Below, piece after piece: positions 1-11,869 of a DNA stretch of 64,000 bases. The stretch is from Marasmius tenuissimus (Eukaryota; Basidiomycota; Agaricomycetes; Agaricales; Marasmiaceae): contig JAQOTA010000025.1 of NCBI GenBank assembly GCA_029532415.1, positions 186,001-250,000 of the forward strand, read 5' to 3'. The notes under the pieces are model-generated. The model ran no database searches, had not been told where the DNA came from, and saw nothing but the letters and a program-made list of their open reading frames with translations. A program made the position numbers and the translations under genes. How positions within the stretch are numbered: position 1 is the first letter of the stretch; the number at the start of each line of letters is the position of its first letter.

Positions 1-2142
1 GAGCTAAACAGCTCATATCAGCGTTACAAACCTAGTACCAACTCTGGATAACCCCGATCTCGAGCATATTGCTTCCAATCCAAATCGTAGCCCTTCATGC
101 GCATATAGCGCTCAATGGTTTTGTACGCCCAGGGATGCCACCTGGAGCCTTGTGATAGCGCGACTTGGAGTATGGGAATGTTATATTTCTCCCAATCCCG
201 CTCCCGAATTACACACTCTCCTTCTGGATCGGAGGTCCAGTAAAATACAGGGGAGGGAGGAGGGTGACGTATGCAGCGTATGTTATCAACCCACTCGATG
301 GGAACAGGTGGGACAAAGAGATATGCCGGAAGACGGCGTAAATTTGCAAGGGGAATAGGTTTCGGGCAATGCAGAAAGAATCCAAGGGAATCAAAATAGG
401 CTGCCGGCGAGTAAGAGCAAAAGTTAAAACAAGAAAGATGGAAGATAGCACGGCGAACTTACTGCAGTCATGAGGATCATTGAGCATGTAGGGGGATTGG
501 GTGAGGTAGGCAGCACGAAATCGGTTTCGCTCATTAACCGGAAGACACCATGCGAACCGGATGCGCAGCGCGACTCCTACCGGATCACAGTATTTTGAGT
601 GCGAATAAGTATTGGGGTAAGAGAGATCGACACGTGAAGACACTAAAAGTAATCAGTACGGGGAAACAGAATGGGTGAGGACATCATACCGGAGGCAGAA
701 TAACTCGCTTCGACACCGGAGGTAAGGCTAGCACAGCGCCATTCCGGCACTGATTTAAAGAGGTGATGGGCAATGACTTCTTCCTCGTGTGTCTGCAACT
801 TGCGGACAACGGTCCCAAATCCCCATACGCCAGGTCGTTCGTTGTAGACTAATGGATCTTTCCCCTCAGTCCACGTAACCGCTGACCTTGACACCAGCAG
901 ATACGAGAGACCACCGAAGCTCTGCTCGACGAAGGCAACTATCTTGCTCACATCTAGGAGCGGTCCTGTTTCCGGCTGTTGGAGTGCAATGGGCGGTGGT
1001 ATCCGATAGGAGTCGATGAATTGAGCTACGTAACTGCATGAAAACTTGCGTCGGCCTCCGGAGGCAATAGAAAGAACGTCGTACTGCCAGGCCAAAGTTT
1101 TGAGGCTGAACATCCAATGTTTTGGATCAGCTGTCACCTGTTGAAAACTAAAGGTTAGTAGCCAGTCACTGACCACTTGAAATTGTTGAAGCGTTGACGC
1201 ACTGGAACCGCCAGCAATCGGTCGGTACGCAGCTTCTCGACCGCAGAATCCTAAATCCATAACTTTAGTAGTCGGAACTAAACCGAACAACAAGTCCACG
1301 CATAATCACCAATGTGTGCTGGAGGTATAATGGTATAATTTCGGTGCTACCATTTCGAAGCTCAGAATCTGAATAATATTCATCCATCAACTTTCTCCCG
1401 TTGAGAAGCTCTGTAGAGAGGAGTTAACAGAGTAATCTCGCCACGGAAAAGCAATTTCACCATCATGCATGATGAAACTCAGCGCGCTCTCAGACTTGAT
1501 GACCCCGAAGAGTTGCGTCAAGCCCGGTGATCCGAGTCCACTGTGTCGTCAATGTGAGTAACTATCCACAATCGTTCAAAAGCTTAGCCTACGTGTGTAG
1601 AGACAACATCTCATGAACGTGCTCCCATAACTACCAACCTAATCAGCGCCATGCACAATCATGAAGCTCCAATTGAACTCACCAGCCATGCAGCTTCCTG
1701 GTCCTTCTTGTCTTTTGTCTCCAGGCTAACCACAGTGAATACGCGTTCCCCAAACTGCACAACTTCTGCAGTGTAGACCGTGCTAATAATGTCGATACAC
1801 TCTTTCCGAAATGGATTGTTATCTCGGAAGAGAATCATCTTATCCTCCGAGCGAAAGGGTCCCTTGCGCAGTATCACGTCGCCTCGAGGGATCTCCCTAT
1901 AATGGCGTCGAATTGGCTGAGCGAGTACACAACGATTCGTAATCAGCTCAGATAGTGAATTCAGCATGATTTGAAGCCCAACTCACCCCGATAACCGTTA
2001 CTTGTTCCTTCAGAGAAGAACTCAAGCTTGAGCCCGAGGCACCGAAGTTGTGAACATGTGTTGTGACGTCTCCAGCGACGTGTTGAAAGTGAGTGTCGCC
2101 ATAGAATTTTGTGTGTTGGGCTTCATTGAAGAAATGGGACAT
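1..2142 (-). CDS. Family A protein, copy 1 (Agaricomycete-specific, kinase-like family), 3' end cut by window edge
   Basis: Function unknown. The gene starts at the ATG at 2142 (MSHFFNEAQH...), a start shared with the copies at 22626 and 37314. Recognisable exons lie at about 2142-1985, 1930-1680, 1500-1390, 1260-670, 640-470 and 385-30, separated by short GT-AG introns. The N-terminus has a THFQHVAGDVTTHVHNF-type motif. It is followed by a segment with VILRKGPF and VYTAEVVQF that resembles the N-lobe of a large, poorly characterised kinase-like family of mushrooms; I see no convincing HRD or DFG catalytic motifs. The C-terminal part (FYWTSDPEG ... RMKGYDL ... ARDRGYPEL) is the typical tail of that family. 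No stop codon was found in the aligned exons, so this copy may be functional. The last exon lies outside the window. A broken family C copy lies directly upstream. Family recognition is from memory of motifs. Confidence 0.65.
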
Positions 2143-2519
2143 CCCCAAGTCCTACGGGTTCTGCTGCTCGAGGTGGGGGGAAAGTAAGTGGGAGTAGTAT
2201 AGCAGGTGGGTGACCGTCATCACCAGGGCTTGCGCAAAGACGGCCATGACCGTAAATGTTGCTACAGCCGTCATCGGCACTGAGCAATCTATGAGAACAC
2301 ATACTTTGTTTGTGATGCAACCCACTTGAGCGACTTGGGCGACTAGGGCCAATCACCATCATGTTCATCATGATCAACCTTGGGAATAGCACTGCCTACC
2401 GAGTTTGGTCAGTGTTAATCTTGGCCTTCTACGATGTCGTCGACTGACCGAGACTTTTGGTGTACGGAAGATTAATTTGGTGATGGAACGCTGGGGAAGG
2501 CGTCAAATGCCGGTCCCCA
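2143..2519. other. 5' flank of family A copy 1
   Basis: About 380 bases without a supported gene. The 60 bases next to the start codon resemble the same position upstream of the copy at 22626, including a C-rich run followed by CTCGAG or CTAGTG. This suggests a shared leader or promoter. Nothing else is recognised. Confidence 0.4.
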
Positions 2520-3720
2520 CTAATCGAAAGAACCTACGAACATGAACTCGGTGATTCTCCAAGCCCACGGTAGGTACGTATGACTCTGAACACACTCATG
2601 AAGCCAGTAAAGAGGAAGGGGTATGTATAGCCAAAATCGTGGTAAGTAGGATAGACATAGTACGAAATGGAGAGGAAGAAGTGCGTGTGATGTGCAGCCC
2701 CATACGGTATGTGTATACATAAGCGAGCGAGCGGTAGTGTGACGTATGAAGCAGTAAGAAAAGAAGAAGCGAGAACGAGGACGAGAACGAAACGCAGATT
2801 CAAAAACAGAAACATAACCATACCACCGTGACCCCCCTACTAAACCCTCCGCCCCTCCCAACCCGTCCCCGAGTTAAGACTAAGCCTCCCATTCCCATCC
2901 CCCTTCGGACCTGCATTCTCCCAAACTACTTTTGAATCCCTCAATTCAACAATCCGGTCTCTCTGCCACTACCACTGGGAGAAGCGGACATCTGCATCGA
3001 CACAACGAGTACCGTCATGTCAAATCGGACGCTTTCGGTCCCGGATCCCAGCGCCATACCCATTCCCCACCCCAATAAGAGGTGGCTGCTTCGTCTGCAC
3101 CCGACCACATGGACGAGATAACTTTGGCGGGGTTGCTAGTTTCGAAAGAAGTGGTTGTGGTGACTTAGCACTACCAATAGACTCTGGCTCCTATACGATC
3201 TCTCCACCAGAGAGGCGAATCTCGGAAGACGCTGCTCGTTGTTGTGATGGCTGACGTTAAGAGCCAAACGTTGATGAGTATGCGGGGCCCACAGGTGACA
3301 GGGTGGAATTGGGACTCATCATGATATCGATACTGGGACGAGTATCGCTTTAGCGAGTGTTCGATATGTACTTGCTTGACCTTCATGTTTTTCCCTAGTT
3401 TAAAGAGCAGCCTAACACTCACGTTTCCCCCGCTGGTTGATGGACTGAAAACGTATCTCGACTCGACTGAGTCGTTCTTTGGCTTCTTTCGGCTCATCCT
3501 CAACTCTCTCCAATTCCTCCTCAATACCTCTCGATCTCTCCACCTCCTTCTCAACCCATTTGCATCTCTCAACCCTCTTGATCAAATTCGTCACACGCGT
3601 CTCTTCCTAGCCAGTTCCCCTACGACAGGGCACTTGAATCCGACTTCCTTGAGAATAAACTCTCTTGTTCTCCTTGCGTGGTGTTGAGCTCTAGAGAAAT
3701 CGGGCTGTTGAGCAGCGACA
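2520..3720 (-). pseudogene. Decayed fragment of family C (coiled-coil protein) with its 3' flank
   Basis: Read on the minus strand, 3720-3400 matches the coiled-coil region of the gene at 16119-20912. The matched motifs are VVGELAR, KRVERCKWVEKEVER, EELERVE and EAKERLSRV. The segment at about 3000-2860 resembles the C-terminal glycine/serine-rich end. The segment 2860-2520 matches the 3' flank found after 20930 and after 28200, including its GCTCGCTCGC and CTCATGAGYGTG boxes. Most of the gene between these parts is gone and the frames are broken. In minus orientation it precedes family A copy 1, the same order as the C gene and A copy at 16-25 kb. Confidence 0.7.
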
Positions 3721-4069
3721 GCTTCTGCTTATCTGCACCCATCGTCTCATTCTGCGCCGAGCGAGTGGGTTTATGTGATTGCAGGTTGAAAGCTCGTGAG
3801 TTTGGCGTATGACGTGTTGAGCTGCCCAACACAAACAGTAAGCATCCGTGTAAGAGAGGTAAAGAATAGAGGTAATGCACCTCTGTCGAAGCAACAGCCA
3901 ACTCACCGTAATGCTAATTGAGCTTGCCTTCCAGCTTATCTCGGTATCATATTCCTGCAGGTTCTCCGCATCTCTGATAGCTTGCCCTCAGTAATTCACG
4001 TCATCTGGGGTGTTCTTAAATGGATTGGAGAAAAGCCAGTGTTGGTCGCTTTCGGGTGGTCTGAGTAAA

Positions 4070-4280
4070 GATGCAAGCCGACGAGATGATTGAATCCAAT
4101 AATGACCGGCGAGAGTCCGAAACCTCGTGGTGTCAAATCCGGAACCAAGGCCGTATTTCCGGTCCGGATCTCCATCTCATCGCATCAACTTGCGCTTGTC
4201 TCACCAATTCCTCCTTCCGTCTCCTTCCCTTCGAAAAGTATATTCTCAAGAGCACGCTATAAAGGTTCCGAAACGTTTGG
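4070..4280 (+). repeat. Repeat X, copy 1 (inverted relative to 26680-26900)
   Basis: This stretch matches the reverse complement of about 26690-26890, sharing GTATTTCCGG, TCAAATCCGGA and AAGAGCACGCTA. In both places it lies between a family B 5' remnant and a family C fragment, so it marks the duplicated unit. No coding function is apparent. Short open frames exist but differ between the two copies. Confidence 0.6.
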
Positions 4281-4439
4281 AATCCAAACGATTACGTTCA
4301 AGGAAGGTGTACAAACGAATGACAGTGCCTTGAATAACTGGTCAGTACTCCAGTACCGGATAGCAGTGCCAGCGAGTTCTCAATGAACACGATTCACAAA
4401 TGTCGCTGCGGGACTACCAAAATTAACAGCGAGGAACGA

Positions 4440-5175
4440 TGACTCGCTCACCAAACGACCCTGCTAGGTCCGAATTCAAGTTGAACTCCCTTCGTATCCA
4501 TCTAGCTTACCAGGCGACCACTGCCCTGGTATGCATTTCCACTGTCGCACGCTTTCCCATCTCTATATTCCATGATATCTGATGTTGATGGTTTCGCAAA
4601 CTCAAGGCAGAACGAAGATTTGACGCGGTCATGACTCATAAACTCAACATCTTTCCACCCAGCCTCTCCTCACGCTCAAGTTTCAACTCAATATAACTGT
4701 CGGGCGGCTTCTCACTTGGACTCGCACCCTCGCTCAAAGGTTTTACTTAAGCCTCCGGCTCACTCGGAGCACCTTCAATTCAACACCTGGCTATCTCAAG
4801 TCCCAAGTCGACCTAAAGGGGTTTGGCACCCCCTTCCCCTTTGGAGTTTCGAGCCCTTAGAGTCGGATACGATGCTAGCGACGGCGATTCTGTCCGAGAA
4901 AACTGCTGCATCGACCACTCAGCCGATTGCGTGGAAACTTGTCCTAAAAACTTGGTCGTCTGTATCGACAGAACGACGAATAAATTTGGTTGAAACGTGA
5001 GTGGGCGAGCCATCGTCTAACTAATAACGAAGAAGGGCCATCAATCTTACATGCCCAAGCACTTCTACGGAATCCCAACATCGCCGAACTTGACAGCCGA
5101 GTGGTGAAAGATGAATCTCGATTCACCTACTTACAACAGCGGGATTGGTACATACCCCACAGGTCGGACGAATTA
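4440..5175 (+). pseudogene. 5' remnant of a DUF2235-WD40 gene (family B), broken
   Basis: The stretch 4850-5165 encodes the start of the DUF2235 hydrolase domain (NLVVCID, then TNKFG, then YNSGIGTYP), but a TGA follows TNKFG and other stops and frameshifts are present. The flank 4440-4850 is homologous to the minus strand at 34860-35220 and partly to 25720-26180, so an upstream region was copied with it. The catalytic GFSRGA exon and the WD40 part are absent. The orientation is the same as the intact copy starting at 7142. Confidence 0.75.
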
Positions 5176-7141
5176 CTATCAGATATATTCATCGTGATCT
5201 GCCAATACTGGCAGCGCCAGCTCGCCCGGATGCGTGCTTACTTTGACGTGCTAGACAACGGGACTTCGGCCTTAACCCAAAATCAGTGCCAGAAAAGTTC
5301 GTATTCTTCGAGTCGGGCCCTGAAACTACCAGTGGACGGAAACGGGCAGACTGGAAATTCCACGTGTCTCCCCCTCTCTGACACTGAGTTGCCTCTTTGC
5401 AGTGATACCTGTGGCTGTCGATGTTTGAGTCAAGTACAATGGGGATCTCGCCGATCGAGACACGAAGGCTTTCGAGATCGGTGTTACAATTGTACACCGA
5501 GAAATTGCGGTCTGCAGATTGACTCTGGCCAAGATGACGAACGGCTTCGCCGAATCTGTATGCAATGGTTTAAGACGCAGGAAGAGATTGGCCGCTTTGA
5601 AACGAAATCACGAACTATCTTGCCACAATCGGGCGAGTTGAGTCTTGGTATCTTCAGCCACCCATACCCGGCGGCTCAAGAGACCGCAGGATGCCGGCGT
5701 ACTATCCCTGATGGAAAATGTGTGCGCAACGTTTTGAGTCTTCATTGGGACACTAATCTATGCACTCAAGGCATGACGCCATACAAAGTTGTCTCGAAAT
5801 CATGATATTGAAGGAGGGCTAGATAATGGGTGTGGGCCGGTTATTGAGGCAGACTCACAGGGTTGGAATCTACCGCAGACTCTACGTGCCGTGAACTCGT
5901 CCTTGCACTGGGGGTACTGCCGCGGGGACAAAGGTGCTACATAGCTGCTTGTACACTAGGATACACCCTGGAACCAGCGGCGTTCAGCACGCAGACCTAC
6001 GTGTAATACAATCTGCCACCTACATGACTGACAAGACTGGTGAATTATAATGAGCTTCCCATGAACAGCCTCAACGCTGTGTACCACAGCAAGAAAGGGT
6101 ATCCATTGTGATATCACCTCTGTTCTGATTGATGGAAGGTGAATAAGGCAGCCATGCGAGGAAGAGTGACAATAAGGTGGAGTATCTGGTGACACCACAT
6201 CACCTTACATCGAGTCGAACATCAGAAGTCGTAAAGCGCTTCATAAGCACTCCTACGATTCTGCCGTTCGTGTCGGCTGGAAAGTGATGAAAACGAGACA
6301 AGACATCTCTATCAGTTTTGAAGGCGAGAGCCCAACCTCGAGGTTAAATCATGTACCAGGATATCCCTTCCTCACCCATCCGAGATCAATCGGGCATGAG
6401 TCTGTTGTCCAATGGCCACTAAAATCGAGATATCTCGGTATCAGTCAGGTTAAGAAGGTCGAGAATTGAGCCGAGAATTCAGCGTCATCTTCCGTCATAT
6501 TTTGAAACCAGTACTTTGGGGTTTACAGAGGAGAATGAGCCTGTGAGAGTTGATACCGAGCGCTGGCGCTTCGGAGGCCCAAAATAGACCATGCCACATG
6601 GTGGTTTTTGTCGACGGTCAGTGAGCACTAATTTAGCCCGCGCCTTGCTTCACGACCACCACGATTCACGACATACGAACAACGAGCTCAGCCAGGTGAA
6701 CTCAGGTGACGTCAGTTGAGACTTTGCTCACTTGTAATGCGGGCCACCAAGTAGGTAGAACTCCCTCGAGTTCATCTAGCTTTAGTGTGACCACTGCCAC
6801 GTCTTTTCCACATACTGTGTGAGCCTAGTGCTGGAACAATGATTCTGATTCTGAACCCCATTTGATGCAGGTGGCCCAGCGCTCAGCGCTCAGCGCTCAT
6901 GCGGCGTATATTTGGGTACTTATAAAAATACTGCTTTTACTAACAGCCCTTTACCTACAGCTTTGGACCGTAAATAGCATTTGACTCCGAGCCCAAATGC
7001 GCTCAGCAGTATTATTCAATCATTCCCCAACCTCGGAGACCCTACACCCGTGTTGATGGCAAATCACTCACAAGGCTACTTAAGGCATCATCGCCTTCAT
7101 TGTTTCAACTTCGCTTTGTCTACCCAGTACAATCCCCACTC
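5176..7141. other. Intergenic stretch with one unassigned open frame and the B1 upstream region
   Basis: No gene can be supported. An uninterrupted plus-strand frame of 271 codons spans 4990-5805, but it overlaps the broken hydrolase remnant in a different frame and has no recognisable domain. A second frame at about 5400-5630 reads like a helical protein fragment (AFEIGVTIVHREIAVC). The part after 6740 resembles the 5' flanks of other family B copies (CTAGCTTTAGTGTGACCACTGCC) and probably holds the promoter of the gene at 7142. A short tandem CAGCGCT repeat occurs near 6880-6900. Confidence 0.45.
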
Positions 7142-10100
7142 ATGTCCAACATCACATCGCTAAATCACACTGGCGTTCAAACCCTGGGGTACGGTGCAGG
7201 AGGCGGGGGCGTAGAAAAGTGCTGCGTTGTCCACCCACCGGAGCGCTTAGCAACCCGTCCCAGAAACTTGGTTGTGTGCATTGACGGAACTTCGAACAAA
7301 TTTGGCAAAAACGTGAGTGGACGATCAGATTCAGGATACAGTATGTTTATCTTGATGTTTGATACATGCGCGTGCGCCTCTGCAGAACTCCAATGTTATC
7401 GAACTCTACAGTCGCCTGGTCAAGGATGACTCCCAGCTCACATACTACAACAGCGGAATTGGTACATACGCCAAGCCCTCTTGGAGATCGTTTAGCTACT
7501 ACAAGAAGAGAACTGCGCATATCATCGATATGGCTATAGCATGGTATGATATAGCCATCATTCATGATACCTCGGAGAACACTTACACGTCTTTTACAGG
7601 TGGTTTGAAAAGCGAATTATTGAGGCGTACCGTTGGCTTAGTGAAAATTTCAAAAAAGGGGATCGTATTTTCCTCTTTGGTAAGTTGTCAATCATAGCTG
7701 ACCCTGTGAAGACTGAAGTATTCATACCTTATTGAGGTTTCTCGAGAGGCGCATACCAGGTCCGAGTTCTTTCGGCCATGATCAACAAGGTAAGTCAGAA
7801 CAGTGTTCATTTAGCATTGTGATCTTATTGAATCTTCTATCCCAGGTTGGATTGATTCACAGAGGAAATGATGATCAAATTCCATTGTGAGTGTTTTGTG
7901 GTTCTCGAGCAACAGTCACCGACCTAGATCATACATATGCGTGGTCAACAATCATCGATAATCACAGTGCATACGAGCTATACTCGAAATGCACTGATGA
8001 TCACACAAAACAGACAGATGAAGCATCGCATTTCAAGACGACTTTCAGTCGAGATGTTCAGGTTCATTTTGTTGGCGCATGGTGCGTATCGTCTCCAGCA
8101 TTTGTTTGTAATTGCCTCTAGATTGAATGGACCTTGTTTTGTTATGTATAGGGACACTGTCTCTTCAGTTGGTTTATTCCCGAAAACCCTGCCTTTGACC
8201 ACAACGGGGATGGACCACGTTTGCTTTTTCCGCCATGCTCTGGCTCTTGATGAACGGCGCGGAAACTTTGTACCCGAGTATGCGGGAGGCCTAAACAAAT
8301 CACCCAATAACCTTGAGGCACAGGTCAACGGGTTTCCGCTCTCCAAGAAAGAAGTCTGGTTTGCTGGAACACATTCCGATATGTAGGTGTTTAAATGATC
8401 TGTCATCTTTGATCTGATACTCAAGTCATGAGCTCTGGTAGCGGCGGCGGAGCCACGGAAAACGAGAGGCTGACATCGAATGGACCTGCATTGCGTTGGA
8501 TGATCAGGGAGTCAATTGAAGCTGGCTTGTCTCTGAACCCATTCTCCGGCGAATGGGGCAGGGTACACAGAAAGTCGGGCAATATGGCTTCACCCTCCAG
8601 GCTGTGGATAGCTCTGGAGATACTACCTGGGAAGAAGAGCTTGTTGTATGTCATGTTGCAACTTTTGACTCTGTACTATCCAGCTTATGATTTACTCCTC
8701 TACTAGGCCACATCTTGGGAGGAGACGTCCCATCCTCAAGGGTCAGCGCATACACCAGTCGGTCTATGCATTGGGCCATGACTATTACTCCAGTAGGCTT
8801 CCTACGGGATTTCAGGACTCACAGGGGGTCAATGTTGAACAGGACAAGTTTGACGACATATCGCAGGAGCTCCACCAATGTGTTGAGGATTGGTGTGGAA
8901 AGCCTCCTATTTCTGATGATGATGTGAAAAACTTTATGAGTAGCCGGAACCTGCCAGAACCTTCCTCCAGTAAGTGGTGAGATCTGTGATCTAGTGGCAG
9001 GGCTGATCTTATCCGCAGAAGATGGCCGTTTGGCATACCAAAATCTGTTTGAGTCCTTGAAGAATCCCTTGCACTCCAATGACCCAATTGGTACTACTGC
9101 CAAAATGAACATGCTGTGCCATGTGGCTAGCCATTTCCCTAAATGCTATGCTGGTGATTTGCCACCTGGAGTCAAGAGCTTGCTTCGGGCTTCACCACCC
9201 AGTACAGCCGCACAGGAGTTTGTCAAGAAATTTAGCCATGGTGGGTGCTATCTTGCTGTTGTTTGAAATGTCATTAATAGAAGTCACTGAGTAGCTGGAA
9301 GCTTCAAGATCTATCTGGATGCTGAGATCAAGGCACTTTCCATCTCTAAAGGTGGATCATTTTATCCCCAACCCGCGGCTCAAGGGCGTCCATACTACCT
9401 CGCAGTTGCCTCTGCTCAAACAGTCATTCCAATTTACAACTTATCCACTAACCAGGTTATCCAGACTCTAAGAGGGCACACAAGAAAAGTTGAGACGGTC
9501 AGCTTTTCTCCCAGCATGACAGACTTCAGGAGCCTGACGTTAGTATCGGGATCAACCGTGGATGGCACTATACGGGTGTGGAATGTGAACGACGGCTCAC
9601 AGTGGGAGTCTACAAATGCAGGGCACAAAGGCGGTACCCTTTCCGTTTCATTCTCCTCCGATGGGAAGCACATTGTTTCCGGTGGGCTTGATTGCTTCAC
9701 CAACATATGGGAAGTAAATTCAGCCGGCCAAAACCTCACTCCTTCGTGTCCCATTGAAGGACATACGAACCGTGTGCTCTCAGTCGCCATCTCCCCGAAT
9801 TGCTCCAGAGTAGTTTCAGTCTCCAAAGACACAGTATGCCTATGGGATTACAACAAGAGGAGTCAGGGTCCCATAGAGACAATCAAACGAAGGCATTGTG
9901 ATCCCAAGGATGTTATTTTCCTTTCCGAAAATGCCTACTTCTTATACGCATCCTTAGATGGCGATCTCATTGGGAGGCGTTGTGAAGATGGCGTATTAGC
10001 ATTCTCCGAACAGATGAAACTGCCCCTAGGTGTCAGCCCACAGTCGCTTGCTTTCGAAGAGGACCAGTTAGCGTGTGGGCTATCGGACGGTCGCATCTTG

Positions 10101-11869
10101 GTATGGACTGTTCAGCTTGCTCTCGGTAAATTGGAGTTGACTAAGCAACGTGTATACGACTATCACCTCGACGATACTGCACCATCTTCAGTCACATCCC
10201 TCGTATTCTCCGATGACCTGACGCGTTTGGTTGCGGGGTATGAGGATGGCTATGTCGTTGGCTGGTATGCGCAAGGAATCGAAGGCATCCTCAGGGAGTT
10301 ATCAGACGGCTACGACTCTGGCCCCAGTAGCGGCGGCCGGGTAGTTCACAGCGCCCCCCACATCCCTCAGAGACCAACCTCCAACTATCGCACCTACTCA
10401 GAAGTGAGCAGCCCGCAGCTACCCGGAAACGGGCTTCTTGGGACTCACGGTAGCCATACTACTTATAACTTCCCCGCCTCTTCTCACCTCCCGGACAACC
10501 CTTCTCGGTCTGATGCTCGGAGTGATATAAGCATCGATGGGTCGTATGCAGAGTCTGCAAGTCACCCCCAGGACACCAGGTCGAGGCCCACATATCCTGT
10601 GGGTTACCGCGACCCTTCTAGAACTGTGCGTCCTGACACTTTACCTGGCGTTCCCGAGGTGGATGATGTTGGCACGAGTTCGGTTGATGGGAGCACCCAT
10701 AATTCCCCTGATACCACCCCCAATTCAGTCGTCTCAGACAGAGAGACGGCCATGCCGCCCTCTGTAGTTCATTTGTATGACATTGGGACCTTGATCGGGC
10801 CACTTATCTCGGGCAACGTCGGAAGCATAGTGCATGATATGCAGGTTGGTACCCCACTCCCGACTCATCGCCAAGAACAATCGAGCAATGATGCCAGTGA
10901 CCACACGCCGCCTCGCAACCGTATAGTCGCGATAACTTCAAGCACTCCTCCACTCCCGCTAGCTTCAAGCGGTCCTCCAGTCCTGACTCGTCGCCGAGTA
11001 CAATCGAACAATGATGCCAGTGCCTACACACTGCCTCGCCAGCGTATAGTCTCAATAACTTCAAGCAGCCCTCCGCTCCCGCTACCCTCAAGCGAACCTC
11101 CACTTCCACTAGCTTCAAGCGGTCCTCCAGTCCCGTCTCGTCGCCGAGCACTAGTCACCAATGACCCCAGCGCCTATATGCCGCCACGCGAGCTTATGAA
11201 AATACAAGATATGGATGACTTACAATCATCCCCTCCTCGCATGCCTGCAGTCCTTGCAGACTACGGCGTTGATTCACAGGACTGGGACCATCTAGTTCAG
11301 GTAAGCATACTGCCTATCATTTCGGATATATTTCTCAGACTCGGTTTTAGGAACTCAAGTCTACCTGGTTTCGGCAACTTCCAGCATCGTCTGGTCCGGA
11401 TGCTCAGCTGCAGACGCGCCTCTTTTCGATGGAGACCTTGTTGGGTTCATGGAATCACTTGGTCTTCAACAAAAAGGGGGTCAGTCTCGTTCTTTACAAA
11501 GGACGTGAATGTTGCTCTGGTCCACAGAAAGGGCAAATCGACCGCCGCATTCCTCTTGTTGATGAGTCCTATAGGAGGGCTTCCCCTACGCTTTTTAGTG
11601 AATCTGGTTACGCCTCGGGCCGTGATGACGATGAAGAGACCCGCTTCAATAACGAGACTCCGGATAATACGAGTGAAGCATCTGACGAGGCGGAAAGAAC
11701 AGACAGCTACCGTGACGAACAAGAGGAGCAAAAGCGTCGTATAAGGGAGAACAGGGAAGAGGAGATCGTAAGGCAGATCGTACACGAAAGCGAGGCGAGG
11801 TACACGTTATACGTGACCGAGTCTGTTCCTGAAGGTCCGACTGCCACCCATTCTTTTGCTGGTGTTTAA
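7142..11869 (+). CDS. DUF2235 alpha/beta-hydrolase fused to WD40 repeats (family B, copy 1)
   Basis: Start is the ATG at 7142 (MSNITSLNHTG). About 12 exons give roughly 1,350 residues. The first ~350 residues form a DUF2235 domain (Tle1-like hydrolase/phospholipase superfamily). It has RNLVVCIDGTSNKFG, a nucleophile elbow GFSRGAYQVR split by an intron at 7679-7737, and GTHSDI followed by SGSGGGA, like the family's HSDxGGG motif. A helical linker follows (8430-9240). WD40-type repeats start at about 9300: VSGSTVDGTIRVW, VSGGLDCFTNIW, VSVSKDTVCLW and VAGYEDGYVVGW. A Ser/Pro-rich region holds a tandem repeat. The C-terminal exon (11352-11869) has a conserved MYDLL-like/VLYKG element, a hydrophobic stretch and a charged tail. 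DUF2235 proteins are usually lipases or hydrolases; substrate here is unknown. All catalytic positions that I can judge are kept, so this copy looks intact. Confidence 0.85.
10850..11200 (+). repeat. Coding tandem repeat in the proline/serine-rich linker of B1
   Basis: Three related units begin near 10862, 10985 and 11135. Spacings are 123 and 150 bases, both multiples of three. Each encodes an (R/H)RR/Q-x-x-x-NDAS/NDPS core, then P(P/L)R, then a Ser/Pro run. The related gene on the minus strand (29021-33515) has no such repeat at this position. Confidence 0.75.

Noticed and set aside
8407..8425. Apparent frameshift in the B1 hydrolase gene after the GTHSDI motif
   Set aside because: Using the splice donor copied from B2 with the first AG gives a stop, but an acceptor 6 bases further (CATGAG) restores the frame and the SGSGGGA motif, so no lesion is needed.
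7142..9240. Bacterial type VI effector acquired by transfer
   Set aside because: DUF2235 is shared with bacterial Tle1 lipases, but the gene has a dozen fungal introns, a WD40 fusion and fungal relatives by family knowledge. Nothing in the window suggests recent transfer.
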